From positions 1 to 64,000 of the forward strand of contig NZ_JAVDXI010000005.1 of the NCBI RefSeq assembly GCF_031457805.1: DNA of 64,000 nucleotides, read 5' to 3'. The stretch comes from Caulobacter sp031457805. GTDB taxonomy: Bacteria > Pseudomonadota > Alphaproteobacteria > Caulobacterales > Caulobacteraceae. A program made the translations under genes and the position numbers. Below are positions 56,834 to 64,000 of this stretch, piece after piece (within the stretch, counting starts at the first letter, position 1; each line of letters begins with the position of its first letter). The notes beneath the pieces are model-generated. The model saw only the letters and a program-made list of their open reading frames with translations. It was not told the origin of the DNA and did not search any database.

Positions 56834-58222
56834 ATGACCGCCTCCGTCTTCGACCTCTTCAAACTCGGCGTCGGCCCGTCGAGCAGCCACACCATGGGCC
56901 CGATGACGGCTGCAGTGCTGTTCATCGGTCGGCTGCGCGACGCCGGGAAGCTGACGTCCGTCGCGCGGGTCGAGACGCGGCTCTACGCGTCCCTGGCCCT
57001 CACCGGAAAAGGCCACGCCACCGATCGCGCGGTGATCCTGGGCCTGATGGGCTTGGTGCCCGCGGAGCTTGATCCCGACGCTGGCGAGGCCGCCCTGCTG
57101 GAAAGCCAGGCCAGCCAGTCGCTGAAGCTGGGCGGTGAGGTCGATATCGCCTTTGATGAAGCGCGTGACATCGTCTGGCTGGGCCATGAACGCCTGCCGC
57201 AGCACCCGAACGGTCTGACCTTCAGCGCCTTCGACAAGGTCGGCGCCCTCCTTGCCGAGCGCACCTACTTCTCGATCGGCGGCGGCTTTGTCCGCGACGA
57301 GAGCGAGATGGGCCGCAACGCCCCGCCCGAGGAAGGCCCCGCGATCCCCTTCCCGTTCGAGAGCGCAGCCGACCTGCTGGACCGCGCAGAGCAGGCGGGT
57401 CTGACGATCGCCGAGGTGATGGCCGCCAACGAACGCGCGCGGATGAGCGAGGGCGAGATGAACGCCGGTCTCGACCGCATCTTCGGCGCCATGGAGGCCT
57501 GCATCGATCGCGGCATGCGCCAGGAGGGCGTCCTGCCGGGCGGCCTCACCGTCAAGCGCCGGGCTCGCCAGATCCACCAGACCATCCAGGGCCGGATGGA
57601 GCGCCAGATGAGCGACCCGCTGGCCGCGATGGACTTCGTCAACCTGTGGGCCATGGCGGTCAACGAAGAGAACGCCGCCGGCGGCCGCGTGGTCACCGCC
57701 CCGACCAACGGCGCGGCGGGCCTGGTTCCGGCCGTGCTGCGGTTCTTCGTCCGCTTTCACAAGGGCACGCCCGAACAGGTCCGGACGTTCCTGCTGACCG
57801 CCGCCGCCATCGGCGCGCTCTACAAGATGAACGCCTCGATCAGCGGCGCCGAGGTCGGGTGCCAGGGCGAAGTGGGCGTCGCCTGCTCGATGGCGGCCGC
57901 GGGTCTCGCCGCCGCGCTGGGCGGCACCAACGCCCAGATCGAGAACGCCGCCGAGATCGGCATGGAGCACAACCTGGGCCTCACCTGCGACCCGATCGGG
58001 GGTCTGGTTCAGATCCCCTGCATCGAGCGCAACGCCATGGGCGCCATCAAGGCCATCGACGCCGCGCGTCTGGCCCTGCTGGGCGACGGCCAGCACTCGG
58101 TGTCGCTCGACAAGGTCATCGCCACGATGAAGCGCACCGGCGAGGACATGAACGAGATTTACAAGGAGACCTCGATGGGCGGCCTAGCGGTGGGCCTGTC
58201 GGTCAACCGGGTGGAGTGTTGA
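56834..58222 (+). CDS. sdaA: L-serine ammonia-lyase (iron-sulfur type)
   Basis: A 462-residue single-chain L-serine deaminase making pyruvate and ammonia with a [4Fe-4S] cluster. The N-terminal beta domain has LGVGPSSSHTMGPM; the catalytic domain has GAEVGCQGEVGVACSMAAAG and LGLTCDPIGGLVQIPCIERN with the Cys residues that bind the cluster. Length and motifs match the family fully. It is preceded by a family C repeat. Confidence 0.95.
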   Translation: MTASVFDLFKLGVGPSSSHTMGPMTAAVLFIGRLRDAGKLTSVARVETRLYASLALTGKGHATDRAVILGLMGLVPAELDPDAGEAALLESQASQSLKLGGEVDIAFDEARDIVWLGHERLPQHPNGLTFSAFDKVGALLAERTYFSIGGGFVRDESEMGRNAPPEEGPAIPFPFESAADLLDRAEQAGLTIAEVMAANERARMSEGEMNAGLDRIFGAMEACIDRGMRQEGVLPGGLTVKRRARQIHQTIQGRMERQMSDPLAAMDFVNLWAMAVNEENAAGGRVVTAPTNGAAGLVPAVLRFFVRFHKGTPEQVRTFLLTAAAIGALYKMNASISGAEVGCQGEVGVACSMAAAGLAAALGGTNAQIENAAEIGMEHNLGLTCDPIGGLVQIPCIERNAMGAIKAIDAARLALLGDGQHSVSLDKVIATMKRTGEDMNEIYKETSMGGLAVGLSVNRVEC

Positions 58223-58232
58223 GGAGCGCGTA

Positions 58233-58354
58233 AGCGCCCCCTCCACCGCTTCGCGGTCCCCCTCCCCCGTTGCGCGGGGCAGGATGAGTGGCCTCCTCCC
58301 CCGCATCGCGGGGGAGGTGTCACGATGCGTCAGCATCGTGACGGAGGGGGCGCT
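58233..58354. repeat. Palindromic intergenic repeat, family A variant
   Basis: AGCGCCCCCTCC at the left and GGAGGGGGCGCT at the right form perfect terminal inverted repeats; inside are CCTCCCCCGCATCGCGGGGG and CACGATGCGTCAGCATCGTG. Confidence 0.85.
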
Positions 58355-58420
58355 ATTGCCTCTCGACGCCCTGCCAAACCTCGCCTAACTTCCGCGAGAA
58401 CATCAAGGGAACATTCGCAC

Positions 58421-59167
58421 ATGGGCAAGATCCGAACCGGCATCGGCGGCTGGACGTTCGAGCCCTGGCGCGGGACCTTCTATCCCGATGATCTCAAGCA
58501 GAAGGACGAACTGAAATACGCGTCCTCCAAGCTGACCAGCATCGAGATCAACGGCACCTACTACTCGACCTTCAAGCCCAACAGCTGGATGAAGTGGCGC
58601 GACGAGACGCCCGATGACTTCGTGTTCTCGGTCAAGGCCAGCCGCTTCTGCACCAACCGCCGGGTGCTGTCGGAGAACAACGACTCGCTCGAGAAATTCC
58701 TGTCGCAGGGGCTGGAAGAGCTGGGTTCGAAGCTTGGCCCCATCAACTGGCAGTTCATGGCCACCAAGAAGTTCGATCCGGCGGATTTCGAGGGTTTTCT
58801 GAAGTTACTGCCAAAGGAGCAGAAGGGCGTGCGCCTGCGTCACGCGATGGAGGTGCGCAGTCCGACCTTCGCCTGCCAGCAGTTCTACGACCTCTGCGCT
58901 CAGTATGGCGTGGCCATCGTCTACGCCGTCGACGACGAGGCCCCCGAGTGGCCGTGCATCGACCAGCCGACCGCCGACTTCACCTACGCCCGCCTGATGT
59001 GCAGCCGCGCGGACGAGCCCACCGGCATGACCTCCGAGGAGCTGGATGGCGTGGTCGCCCAGACCCGCAAGTGGGCCGAGCGCGGCGACCTGTTCGCCTA
59101 CTTCATCGCCGGGGCGAAGGTGAGGAATCCGGCCGCGGCGATGGCGCTGATCGAGAAGCTGGGCTGA
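58421..59167 (+). CDS. DUF72 family protein
   Basis: A 248-residue TIM-barrel protein: IRTGIGGWTFEPWRGTFYPD at the start, SKLTSIEINGTYYS, FSVKASRF and a late FAYFIAGAKVRNPAAA. This matches the DUF72 (YecE-like) family of unknown function. The ATG at 58421 is preceded by AGGGAACATTCGCAC. The open frame extends upstream through the palindromic repeat and is not expected to be translated there. Confidence 0.88.
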   Translation: MGKIRTGIGGWTFEPWRGTFYPDDLKQKDELKYASSKLTSIEINGTYYSTFKPNSWMKWRDETPDDFVFSVKASRFCTNRRVLSENNDSLEKFLSQGLEELGSKLGPINWQFMATKKFDPADFEGFLKLLPKEQKGVRLRHAMEVRSPTFACQQFYDLCAQYGVAIVYAVDDEAPEWPCIDQPTADFTYARLMCSRADEPTGMTSEELDGVVAQTRKWAERGDLFAYFIAGAKVRNPAAAMALIEKLG

Positions 59168-59171
59168 AAGC

Positions 59172-59308
59172 TCCCTCTCCCATTGGGAGAGGGTTGGGGT
59201 GAGGGGTTACGAGGTCTGAGGGCGTTGCCGGCTGTCCGGTTGCCGCTGTAACCCCTCACCCTCCCACCGCTTCGCGTCGGGCCCCGCCCTCTCCCAAAAG
59301 GAGAGGGA
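59172..59308. repeat. Palindromic intergenic repeat, family B
   Basis: It starts TCCCTCTCCCATTGGGAGAG and ends CCCTCTCCCAAAAGGAGAGG; it carries GTGAGGGGTTAC/GTAACCCCTCAC complementarity. It lies between convergent genes. Confidence 0.85.
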
Positions 59309-59313
59309 TTTCC

Positions 59314-60099
59314 TCACCCCTTCTTCGGCAACCACGGCACGAAGCCGCTGGTGCGCGCGACGTACTCCTCGTAGCCCGGCTTGCTCTTGCGCATCTTGCC
59401 TTCGGTGGTCGGCACGCCGCTCCACTTGGTGAGCAGGAAGGTCATCAGCAGCGGCCCCGGCAAGGCCCAGGCGCCGATGCCCGTCTCGGCGGCGATCAGA
59501 TAGAGACCCCACCAGACGCAGGCGTCGCCGAAATAGTTCGGGTGGCGAGTGTAGCGCCACAGGCCCTTGTCCATGACCTTGCCGGCGTTGTCCGGATTGG
59601 CCTTGAAGGCGGTCAGCTGGGCGTCGCCGATGGTCTCGAAGAGGATGCCGACGATCGTCAGGGCCGCGCCAGCATAGGCCAGTCCGCCGAGCACGCCAGG
59701 CCCCTGCCCCAGTTGCACCGGCAGGGCGACGAGGTAGCTCAGCACCGCCTGCAGGCCGAACACGATGATCAGCGAGGTGGTGGCGAAGTTCCAGCGCTTG
59801 GTCTTCTCATAGTGGGCGAAGATCGCGACATAGCGGCGGTCGGCGCCATGCTTGCGCCAACGCCACAGCAGATAGATCCCAAGCCGCGCGGCCCACAGGG
59901 TGCAGAGCCCGGTCAGCAGCAGGCCGTGCGGGGTGTGCTGGCTCTGCAGCAGGGTGCTCCAGGCCAGCAGCGCCATGCTAGGCCCCCACCAGGCGTCGAT
60001 GAAGCTGACGTCCTTTGTCCGCAGGCTGACGGCCCAGAGAGCGAGGAACGCGACCGCTGATACCGCGGCGTTGACGGCGAGGATGGTGAGGATGGGCAT
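59314..60099 (-). CDS. DUF1295/steroid 5-alpha-reductase-like membrane protein
   Basis: A 261-residue membrane protein with six to seven segments. The C-terminal LWRYTRHPNYFGDACVWWGLYLIA segment is the signature of DUF1295 and of the related isoprenylcysteine methyltransferase/steroid reductase superfamily, in which the RHPNY residues bind NADPH or SAM. Substrate unknown. ATG at 60099 follows GGAGGGCTC-like sequence on the opposite strand weakly; upstream codons lie in a repeat. Confidence 0.82.
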   Translation of the reverse strand: MPILTILAVNAAVSAVAFLALWAVSLRTKDVSFIDAWWGPSMALLAWSTLLQSQHTPHGLLLTGLCTLWAARLGIYLLWRWRKHGADRRYVAIFAHYEKTKRWNFATTSLIIVFGLQAVLSYLVALPVQLGQGPGVLGGLAYAGAALTIVGILFETIGDAQLTAFKANPDNAGKVMDKGLWRYTRHPNYFGDACVWWGLYLIAAETGIGAWALPGPLLMTFLLTKWSGVPTTEGKMRKSKPGYEEYVARTSGFVPWLPKKG

Positions 60100-60152
60100 G
60101 GAGGGCTCTGACGGGAAGATGCGGATGGTACGGGCGGCGGGGCGTTTTGGTT

Positions 60153-60271
60153 GATCCTCCCCCGCGATGCGGGGGAGGTGGCCCGAAGGGGCGGAGGGGC
60201 TAGCGCGGCATGGGTCCAGTTCGCCCCCTCCGTCGCTCCGCGACACCTCCCCCGCATCGCGGGGGAGGATC
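60153..60271. repeat. Palindromic intergenic repeat, family A
   Basis: Starts GATCCTCCCCCGCGATGCGG and ends CCGCATCGCGGGGGAGGATC: long, almost perfect terminal inverted repeats around a 75-bp middle. It lies between two minus-strand genes, 8 bases from the thiolase stop. Confidence 0.88.
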
Positions 60272-60278
60272 TTTCAAA

Positions 60279-61502
60279 TCACGTCCCCACAACGAAGCTC
60301 ACGGTCGTGGTGGTGGACCCACCGATATTCAGGGTCTGCACCGTCTTGGCGCCCTCGACCTGATAGTCGCCGGCCTGACCGGTGGTCTGCTTCCAGGCGT
60401 CGAGCACCATGCGCACGCCGGTCGCGCCGACCGGGTGGCCCGTACCGATCAGGCCGCCCGAGGGATTGATCGGCAGCTTGCCGCCGATGGCGATGTCGCC
60501 GTTCTCGACAGCCTTCCAACTCTCTCCAGGCGCCGTAAGACCCAGGTGGTCGATGGCCATGTATTCGGTGGCGGTAAAGCAGTCGTGGGTCTCGACCACG
60601 TCGATGCCCGAGACGTCCGGCGCAATCCCAGCCCGGGCGCGGGCGTCGAGAATGGCGCGGCGCACCTGCGGGAAGACATAATCCTGGTCGCGGCTGGCTT
60701 CGATCTTGCGGGTGTAGCTGAGCGGCGCCGAGCGGTGCCCCCAGCCCTTGATGCGCGGGATGCTCTCCAGGGCGATCCCGCGCTTGTCGGCATAGGCGCG
60801 CGCGCGCTTCTCCGACGCCAGGAAGATCACCGCCGAGCCGTCAGTGACCTGGCCGCAGTCCTGTTTGCGGGTGCGCCCCTCGACCACCGGATTGGCGACC
60901 TCATCGGCGGTGAAGGCGCCAGGCCCGAAATTCCAGCCGCGGGTCTGGGCGTTGGGATTGCGCTTGCCGTTGGCGAAATTGACCTCGGCGATGCCCATCA
61001 GGTGCTCGTACTTCAGGCCATAGCGGCGATCGTACTCGTCGGCGAGGTCGGAGAAGGCGCGCGGCCAGAGGAAGCGCGCGTCCTGGAACTCGTGCCCGAC
61101 CCAGGCTGCGCTGCCCAGGTTCTCGGCCGCCTTCTGGCCCGGGACGTTACGCATCTGCTCGACGCCGACCACACAGGCCAGATCGTAGCGCCCGGCCTCG
61201 ATTTCGGCGGCGGCGGCGAGGATGGCGATGCTGCCCGACGCGCAGGCCGCCTCGTGGCGCGCGGTCGGCAGGCCGTCGAACGCTGGGTGCACAAGACCGA
61301 ACATGCCGCCAAGGTGTCCCTGACCAGCGAAAAGCTCGGCGGCGAAGTTGCCGACGTGACCGGTCTCGACGTCCTCAGCATCAAGGTCCACGGCGGCCAG
61401 CCCCTCGCCCACCGCTTCGGCGAAGGCGTCGGCCAGCTCGCGGCCTTCGCGGCTCCAGTTGGCGGCGAAATCGCTCTGCCAGCCGCCCAGCACATAGACC
61501 AT
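60279..61502 (-). CDS. Acetyl-CoA acetyltransferase, SCP2-thiolase type
   Basis: A 407-residue thiolase-fold protein. The nucleophilic Cys is in HEAACASGSIAI near residue 88; HDCFT and NPSGGLIGTGHPVGATGVRM give the active-site His residues. The last thiolase Cys (normally CxGGG-like) is replaced in NIGGSTTTTV, as in SCP-x type thiolases, which work on branched or sterol side-chain CoA esters. It is divergent from an HxlR regulator with 111 bp between the starts, which probably controls it. Confidence 0.87.
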   Translation of the reverse strand: MVYVLGGWQSDFAANWSREGRELADAFAEAVGEGLAAVDLDAEDVETGHVGNFAAELFAGQGHLGGMFGLVHPAFDGLPTARHEAACASGSIAILAAAAEIEAGRYDLACVVGVEQMRNVPGQKAAENLGSAAWVGHEFQDARFLWPRAFSDLADEYDRRYGLKYEHLMGIAEVNFANGKRNPNAQTRGWNFGPGAFTADEVANPVVEGRTRKQDCGQVTDGSAVIFLASEKRARAYADKRGIALESIPRIKGWGHRSAPLSYTRKIEASRDQDYVFPQVRRAILDARARAGIAPDVSGIDVVETHDCFTATEYMAIDHLGLTAPGESWKAVENGDIAIGGKLPINPSGGLIGTGHPVGATGVRMVLDAWKQTTGQAGDYQVEGAKTVQTLNIGGSTTTTVSFVVGT

Positions 61503-61538
61503 GGCCGCACCCCCGGTTGTTCTAGTTAGTCCGATTAT

Positions 61539-61551
61539 ACAAGCGACTTGT
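61539..61551. promoter_or_regulatory. Inverted repeat between thiolase and HxlR genes
   Basis: ACAAG-CGA-CTTGT, a perfect 5-bp inverted repeat in the middle of the 111-bp divergent region. Position suits a shared HxlR operator. Confidence 0.45.
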
Positions 61552-61613
61552 CCGGAGTCCACGCCGTCGTCGAACATTGACTCTCCAGACCGAAACGCCG
61601 CACCAAGCCCGCC

Positions 61614-62567
61614 ATGGTCCCGCCGACGGCTCCAGACCCCGCCCGGACGGCGCTGGTGCGCCGCAGTTCAGCCGCCCGCGCGCTGAACCTGATCGGCGAC
61701 CGCTGGACTTTGCTGGTGCTCTACGCCGCCTTCATGGGGGTCACCCGCTTCGACGGCTTCGTCGAGATGACGGGCGTCGCCCGCTCACTGCTGACCGATC
61801 GCCTCAAACGCCTGGAAGCGGGCGGCGTGCTGGAGCGTCGCCTCTATCAGGATCGTCCGCCGCGGTCGGAATACCGCCTGACACCTATGGGTCGCGATCT
61901 TTACGACTCGGCGCTGATGCTGCTGGGCTGGGAGATGCGCTGGCGCTTTGACCCAACCTGCCCGTCCCACCAGATCGTCCACACGAGCTGCGGACAACCG
62001 TTGAAGCCCGTCCTGTGCTGCGCGGCCTGTGGCGAGGTCGTGAAGGTCCGCGACATCACCCTGTCGCCCGGTCCGGGCGCGGGCCTCGAGCCAGCCCCGC
62101 GCGCCCGTCACTCGCGCCGCGCCAGCCATGACGACGTCGGGGGCGAGGGCCTGCATCCGATGCTGGAGCGCGGGATCGAGGTGTTGGGCGACCGCTGGAC
62201 CGCCCACGTGGTTGCACGCGCCTTCTACGGTCTGCGCCGCTTCAAGGATTTCCAGGAGGAGCTGAAGGTCGCCAGCAACATCCTGACCGACCGCCTCGAG
62301 CGACTGGTCGTGCGGGGTATGCTGGAACGGGTTCGATACCAGGCAAAGCCCGAGCGCTGGGAATATCGCCTGACCAAGGAGGGGCGCGACCTCTTCCCGC
62401 TGATCGCGGCGTTGATGGCGTGGGGCGATCGCTGGCTGTCAGGAAACGAGGGAGCGCCCGAAATTCTGACACATCACTGCGGTGCGCGGCTGGCGCCTGT
62501 GGTGCGATGTGAGGGTTGTGGCGGCGGAGTCGATACGGGGAATACGCGACTTAGATCCTCCCCCTAG
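61614..62567 (+). CDS. Tandem HxlR-family regulator
   Basis: A 317-residue protein made of two HxlR winged-helix domains (about 14-115 and 182-275). They share RALNLIGDRWTLLVLYA/RGIEVLGDRWTAHVVAR, SLLTDRLKRL/NILTDRLERL and YRLTPMGRDLYD/YRLTKEGRDLFP. Each is followed by a ribbon-like Cys motif (SCGQPLKPVLCCAACG and HCGARLAPVVRCEGCG). Normal HxlR proteins have one domain of about 110 residues and dimerise; here a covalent pseudo-dimer with two possible zinc sites is likely. The last residues and the stop codon lie in a family A repeat. Divergent from the thiolase gene. Confidence 0.87.
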   Translation: MVPPTAPDPARTALVRRSSAARALNLIGDRWTLLVLYAAFMGVTRFDGFVEMTGVARSLLTDRLKRLEAGGVLERRLYQDRPPRSEYRLTPMGRDLYDSALMLLGWEMRWRFDPTCPSHQIVHTSCGQPLKPVLCCAACGEVVKVRDITLSPGPGAGLEPAPRARHSRRASHDDVGGEGLHPMLERGIEVLGDRWTAHVVARAFYGLRRFKDFQEELKVASNILTDRLERLVVRGMLERVRYQAKPERWEYRLTKEGRDLFPLIAALMAWGDRWLSGNEGAPEILTHHCGARLAPVVRCEGCGGGVDTGNTRLRSSP

Positions 62568-62672
62568 CGGGGGAGGTGTCGCCGCAGGTGACGGAGGGGG
62601 AAGTTCTGAGGCACCTGCCTCCTTCCCTCTCCGGTCGCTATGCGACCGCCTCCCCCACAGGGGGAGGATTTA
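62552..62672. repeat. Palindromic repeat, family A, flush between two genes
   Basis: Starts TAGATCCTCCCCCTAGCGGG and ends AGGGGGAGGATTTA. Its left edge holds the TAG stop of the HxlR gene, and its right edge TTA is the TAA stop of the dipeptide epimerase on the other strand. Confidence 0.88.
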
Positions 62673-63671
62673 GAGCCATAGCCCTTCCCCGTCCGCTCCA
62701 TCCCCCCAGAAGCCCGGCTTGGGCGGCATGATGCGCCCCCGCTCGACCCGCAAACCGCCCGGATGATCGGCCGCCAGCCACCAAGGCCCGTCGAGATCCG
62801 CAAAGTCGCTGGCGCCCCCCAGATGCAGGGCCGGCGCAACACCCAAGGACGACGCCACCATGCAGCCCGTCATCACCTGGAAGCCTAGGGCGCGGGCCGC
62901 CTTCAGCATGGCCGACGCCTCGGTCAGCCCCCCGGTCTTGTCGAGCTTGAGGTTCACCGCGCCATAGCGCCCGCTTAGGGCCGCCAGATCGTCGCCGACA
63001 TGCACGCTCTCGTCGGCGCAGACGGTGAACGGCGGGTCCCAGCCTTCCAGCGCCTGATCCTCGCCGGCGGGAAGCGGCTGCTCGACCAGCGCGATCGGCA
63101 GGTCGGCCAGCAGCGACTTCAAGTCGTTCAGAATCTCGAAGGTCCAGCCCTCGTTGGGATCGACGATGAAGCGTGCGTTCGGGGCGGCGGCCGCCACGGC
63201 GCGCAGGCGGGCGGCGGGATCGTCAGCCGACAGCTTGATCTTGATCAGCGGGGCCTCGGCGACGACTTGCGCGGCCGCGCCCATGGCTTCGGGGGTATCG
63301 AGACTGACCGTGACGGCCGTAACAAGATCGCGAGGAACGGGCAGCCCGGTGGCCTGGGCGACGCTGACGCCGGTGAGTCGGGCGCGCAGGTCCCACAGGG
63401 CCAGGTCCAGCGCATTGCGCGCCGCGCCGGGCGGCAGAGCGAAGCAGGCGGCTTCCACGTCTTCGGCCGCGAGAGCCGGCGCCAGCTGGGCCAGCACGCT
63501 CTCCACCGTCTCGCCATAACGGGCGTAGGGCACGCTCTCGCCGCGCCCGACGTGGCCATCGACCCGCGCGATCACCTCAACCACCTCGGCGGCGGTCTTG
63601 ACCCCGCGCGAGATGCGGAACGGGGCCTTCAGCGGATGCGAGACCGGGCGGGCGGAAACGGCGATCGACAT
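62670..63671 (-). CDS. Dipeptide epimerase (enolase superfamily)
   Basis: A 333-residue enzyme of the muconate-lactonizing subgroup. LIKIKLS carries the first Lys pair near residue 148; metal ligands are Asp in FIVDPNEGW, Glu in ALVEQPLP, and Asp in CADESV; the second catalytic Lys is in VNLKLDKTGG near 245. This set is typical of L-Ala-D/L-Glu epimerases used in recycling of cell-wall peptides. Exact dipeptide preference is unknown. ATG at 63671. A small gene follows upstream on the same strand. Confidence 0.9.
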   Translation of the reverse strand: MSIAVSARPVSHPLKAPFRISRGVKTAAEVVEVIARVDGHVGRGESVPYARYGETVESVLAQLAPALAAEDVEAACFALPPGAARNALDLALWDLRARLTGVSVAQATGLPVPRDLVTAVTVSLDTPEAMGAAAQVVAEAPLIKIKLSADDPAARLRAVAAAAPNARFIVDPNEGWTFEILNDLKSLLADLPIALVEQPLPAGEDQALEGWDPPFTVCADESVHVGDDLAALSGRYGAVNLKLDKTGGLTEASAMLKAARALGFQVMTGCMVASSLGVAPALHLGGASDFADLDGPWWLAADHPGGLRVERGRIMPPKPGFWGDGADGEGLWL

Positions 63672-63701
63672 GACCGCAGGGATGGCGCCGTTTGCGGGCC
63701 T

Positions 63702-63917
63702 CTACCAGCCCCAGTGACGCGGGATCGGCGAGTCGGCGCGACGTTCGGCCATCACCTTCAGGGCCAGCGGCCGGTCGACAACGAACAACGCCAGCCAGAC
63801 CAGCAGCACGCCGGCGTAGTGAACCGCGCCCCACAGACCGCCCGGACGCCCCGGGCGCACGAAACGGGCGGGCCGGCGCGGCGCGGCGAACGGCTGGGTC
63901 ATGGCGAAGTCGGTCAT
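63702..63917 (-). CDS. Small membrane protein, hypothetical
   Basis: A 71-residue protein: Pro/Arg-rich start, one membrane segment (AVHYAGVLLVWLALFVV near 30-47) and a polar C-terminus ending PRHWGW. The ATG at 63917 follows GAGGGACG; an earlier in-frame ATG at 63932 is possible. It precedes the dipeptide epimerase by 30 bp in the same direction, so co-transcription is likely. No family recognised. Confidence 0.6.
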   Translation of the reverse strand: MTDFAMTQPFAAPRRPARFVRPGRPGGLWGAVHYAGVLLVWLALFVVDRPLALKVMAERRADSPIPRHWGW

Positions 63918-64000
63918 GTCGTCGTCCCTCATCTGATGAAGACGACCTTGGCCGGGACATGCGCCAGATTCGGACGTATTGAACTTCCGGCCGGACGCCC

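Overview
The window is GC-rich alphaproteobacterial chromosome, most probably a Caulobacter of the vibrioides/segnis group. A 118-residue CpdR with its phospho-aspartate at residue 51, an RpoH with the RpoH box, BipA/TypA beside a GGDEF-EAL protein, a large carboxypeptidase-regulated TonB-dependent receptor and an ethylmalonyl-CoA pathway gene set all fit. Family assignments rest on motifs and remembered sequences; no search was run.

Region 1 (1 to about 5,000) is an integrated element ending at a tRNA-Val(GAC) gene whose 3' end faces it. It holds three small paralogous ribbon-helix-helix (RHH) genes on the minus strand, interleaved with two copies of a 208-bp structured non-coding repeat (194 bp identical), then a tyrosine recombinase and a compact lysis cassette (two holin-like proteins, an M15 endopeptidase, nested Rz/Rz1-type spanins) closed by a strong terminator. 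No capsid, tail or terminase gene is visible, and the left end of the element lies outside the window.

Region 2 (5.1-20.5 kb) is core chromosome: cpdR divergent from an N-formylglutamate amidohydrolase, a TonB-C protein, a candidate small RNA with its own terminator, typA, a GGDEF-EAL protein, a TonB-dependent receptor, an aminotransferase, a hybrid histidine kinase and a short-chain dehydrogenase. Region 3 (20.8-33.6 kb) centres on acyl-CoA metabolism. Ethylmalonyl-CoA mutase (ecm), crotonyl-CoA carboxylase/reductase (ccr) and methylsuccinyl-CoA dehydrogenase (mcd) lie within 10 kb in separate transcription units, with a crotonase-like protein and a glutathione transferase nearby. Their upstream regions share two candidate operator motifs.

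Region 4 (33.6-46.4 kb) is mixed: small enzymes and transporters, a CBS-GGDEF-EAL protein, an AhpD-like/VOC gene pair, rpoH and an alpha/beta hydrolase. Region 5 (46.5-64 kb) has a response-regulator-like protein with Glu in place of the phospho-Asp, a second hybrid kinase, purA, a PagL-like protein, a run of hydroxy-amino-acid enzymes (L-Thr/Ser dehydratase, D-threonine aldolase-like, L-serine deaminase), an M28 peptidase, an SCP2-type thiolase divergent from a tandem-fused HxlR regulator, and a dipeptide epimerase. Several families of palindromic intergenic repeats sit tightly between genes and in two places supply the C-terminal codons or stop codons of neighbouring genes.
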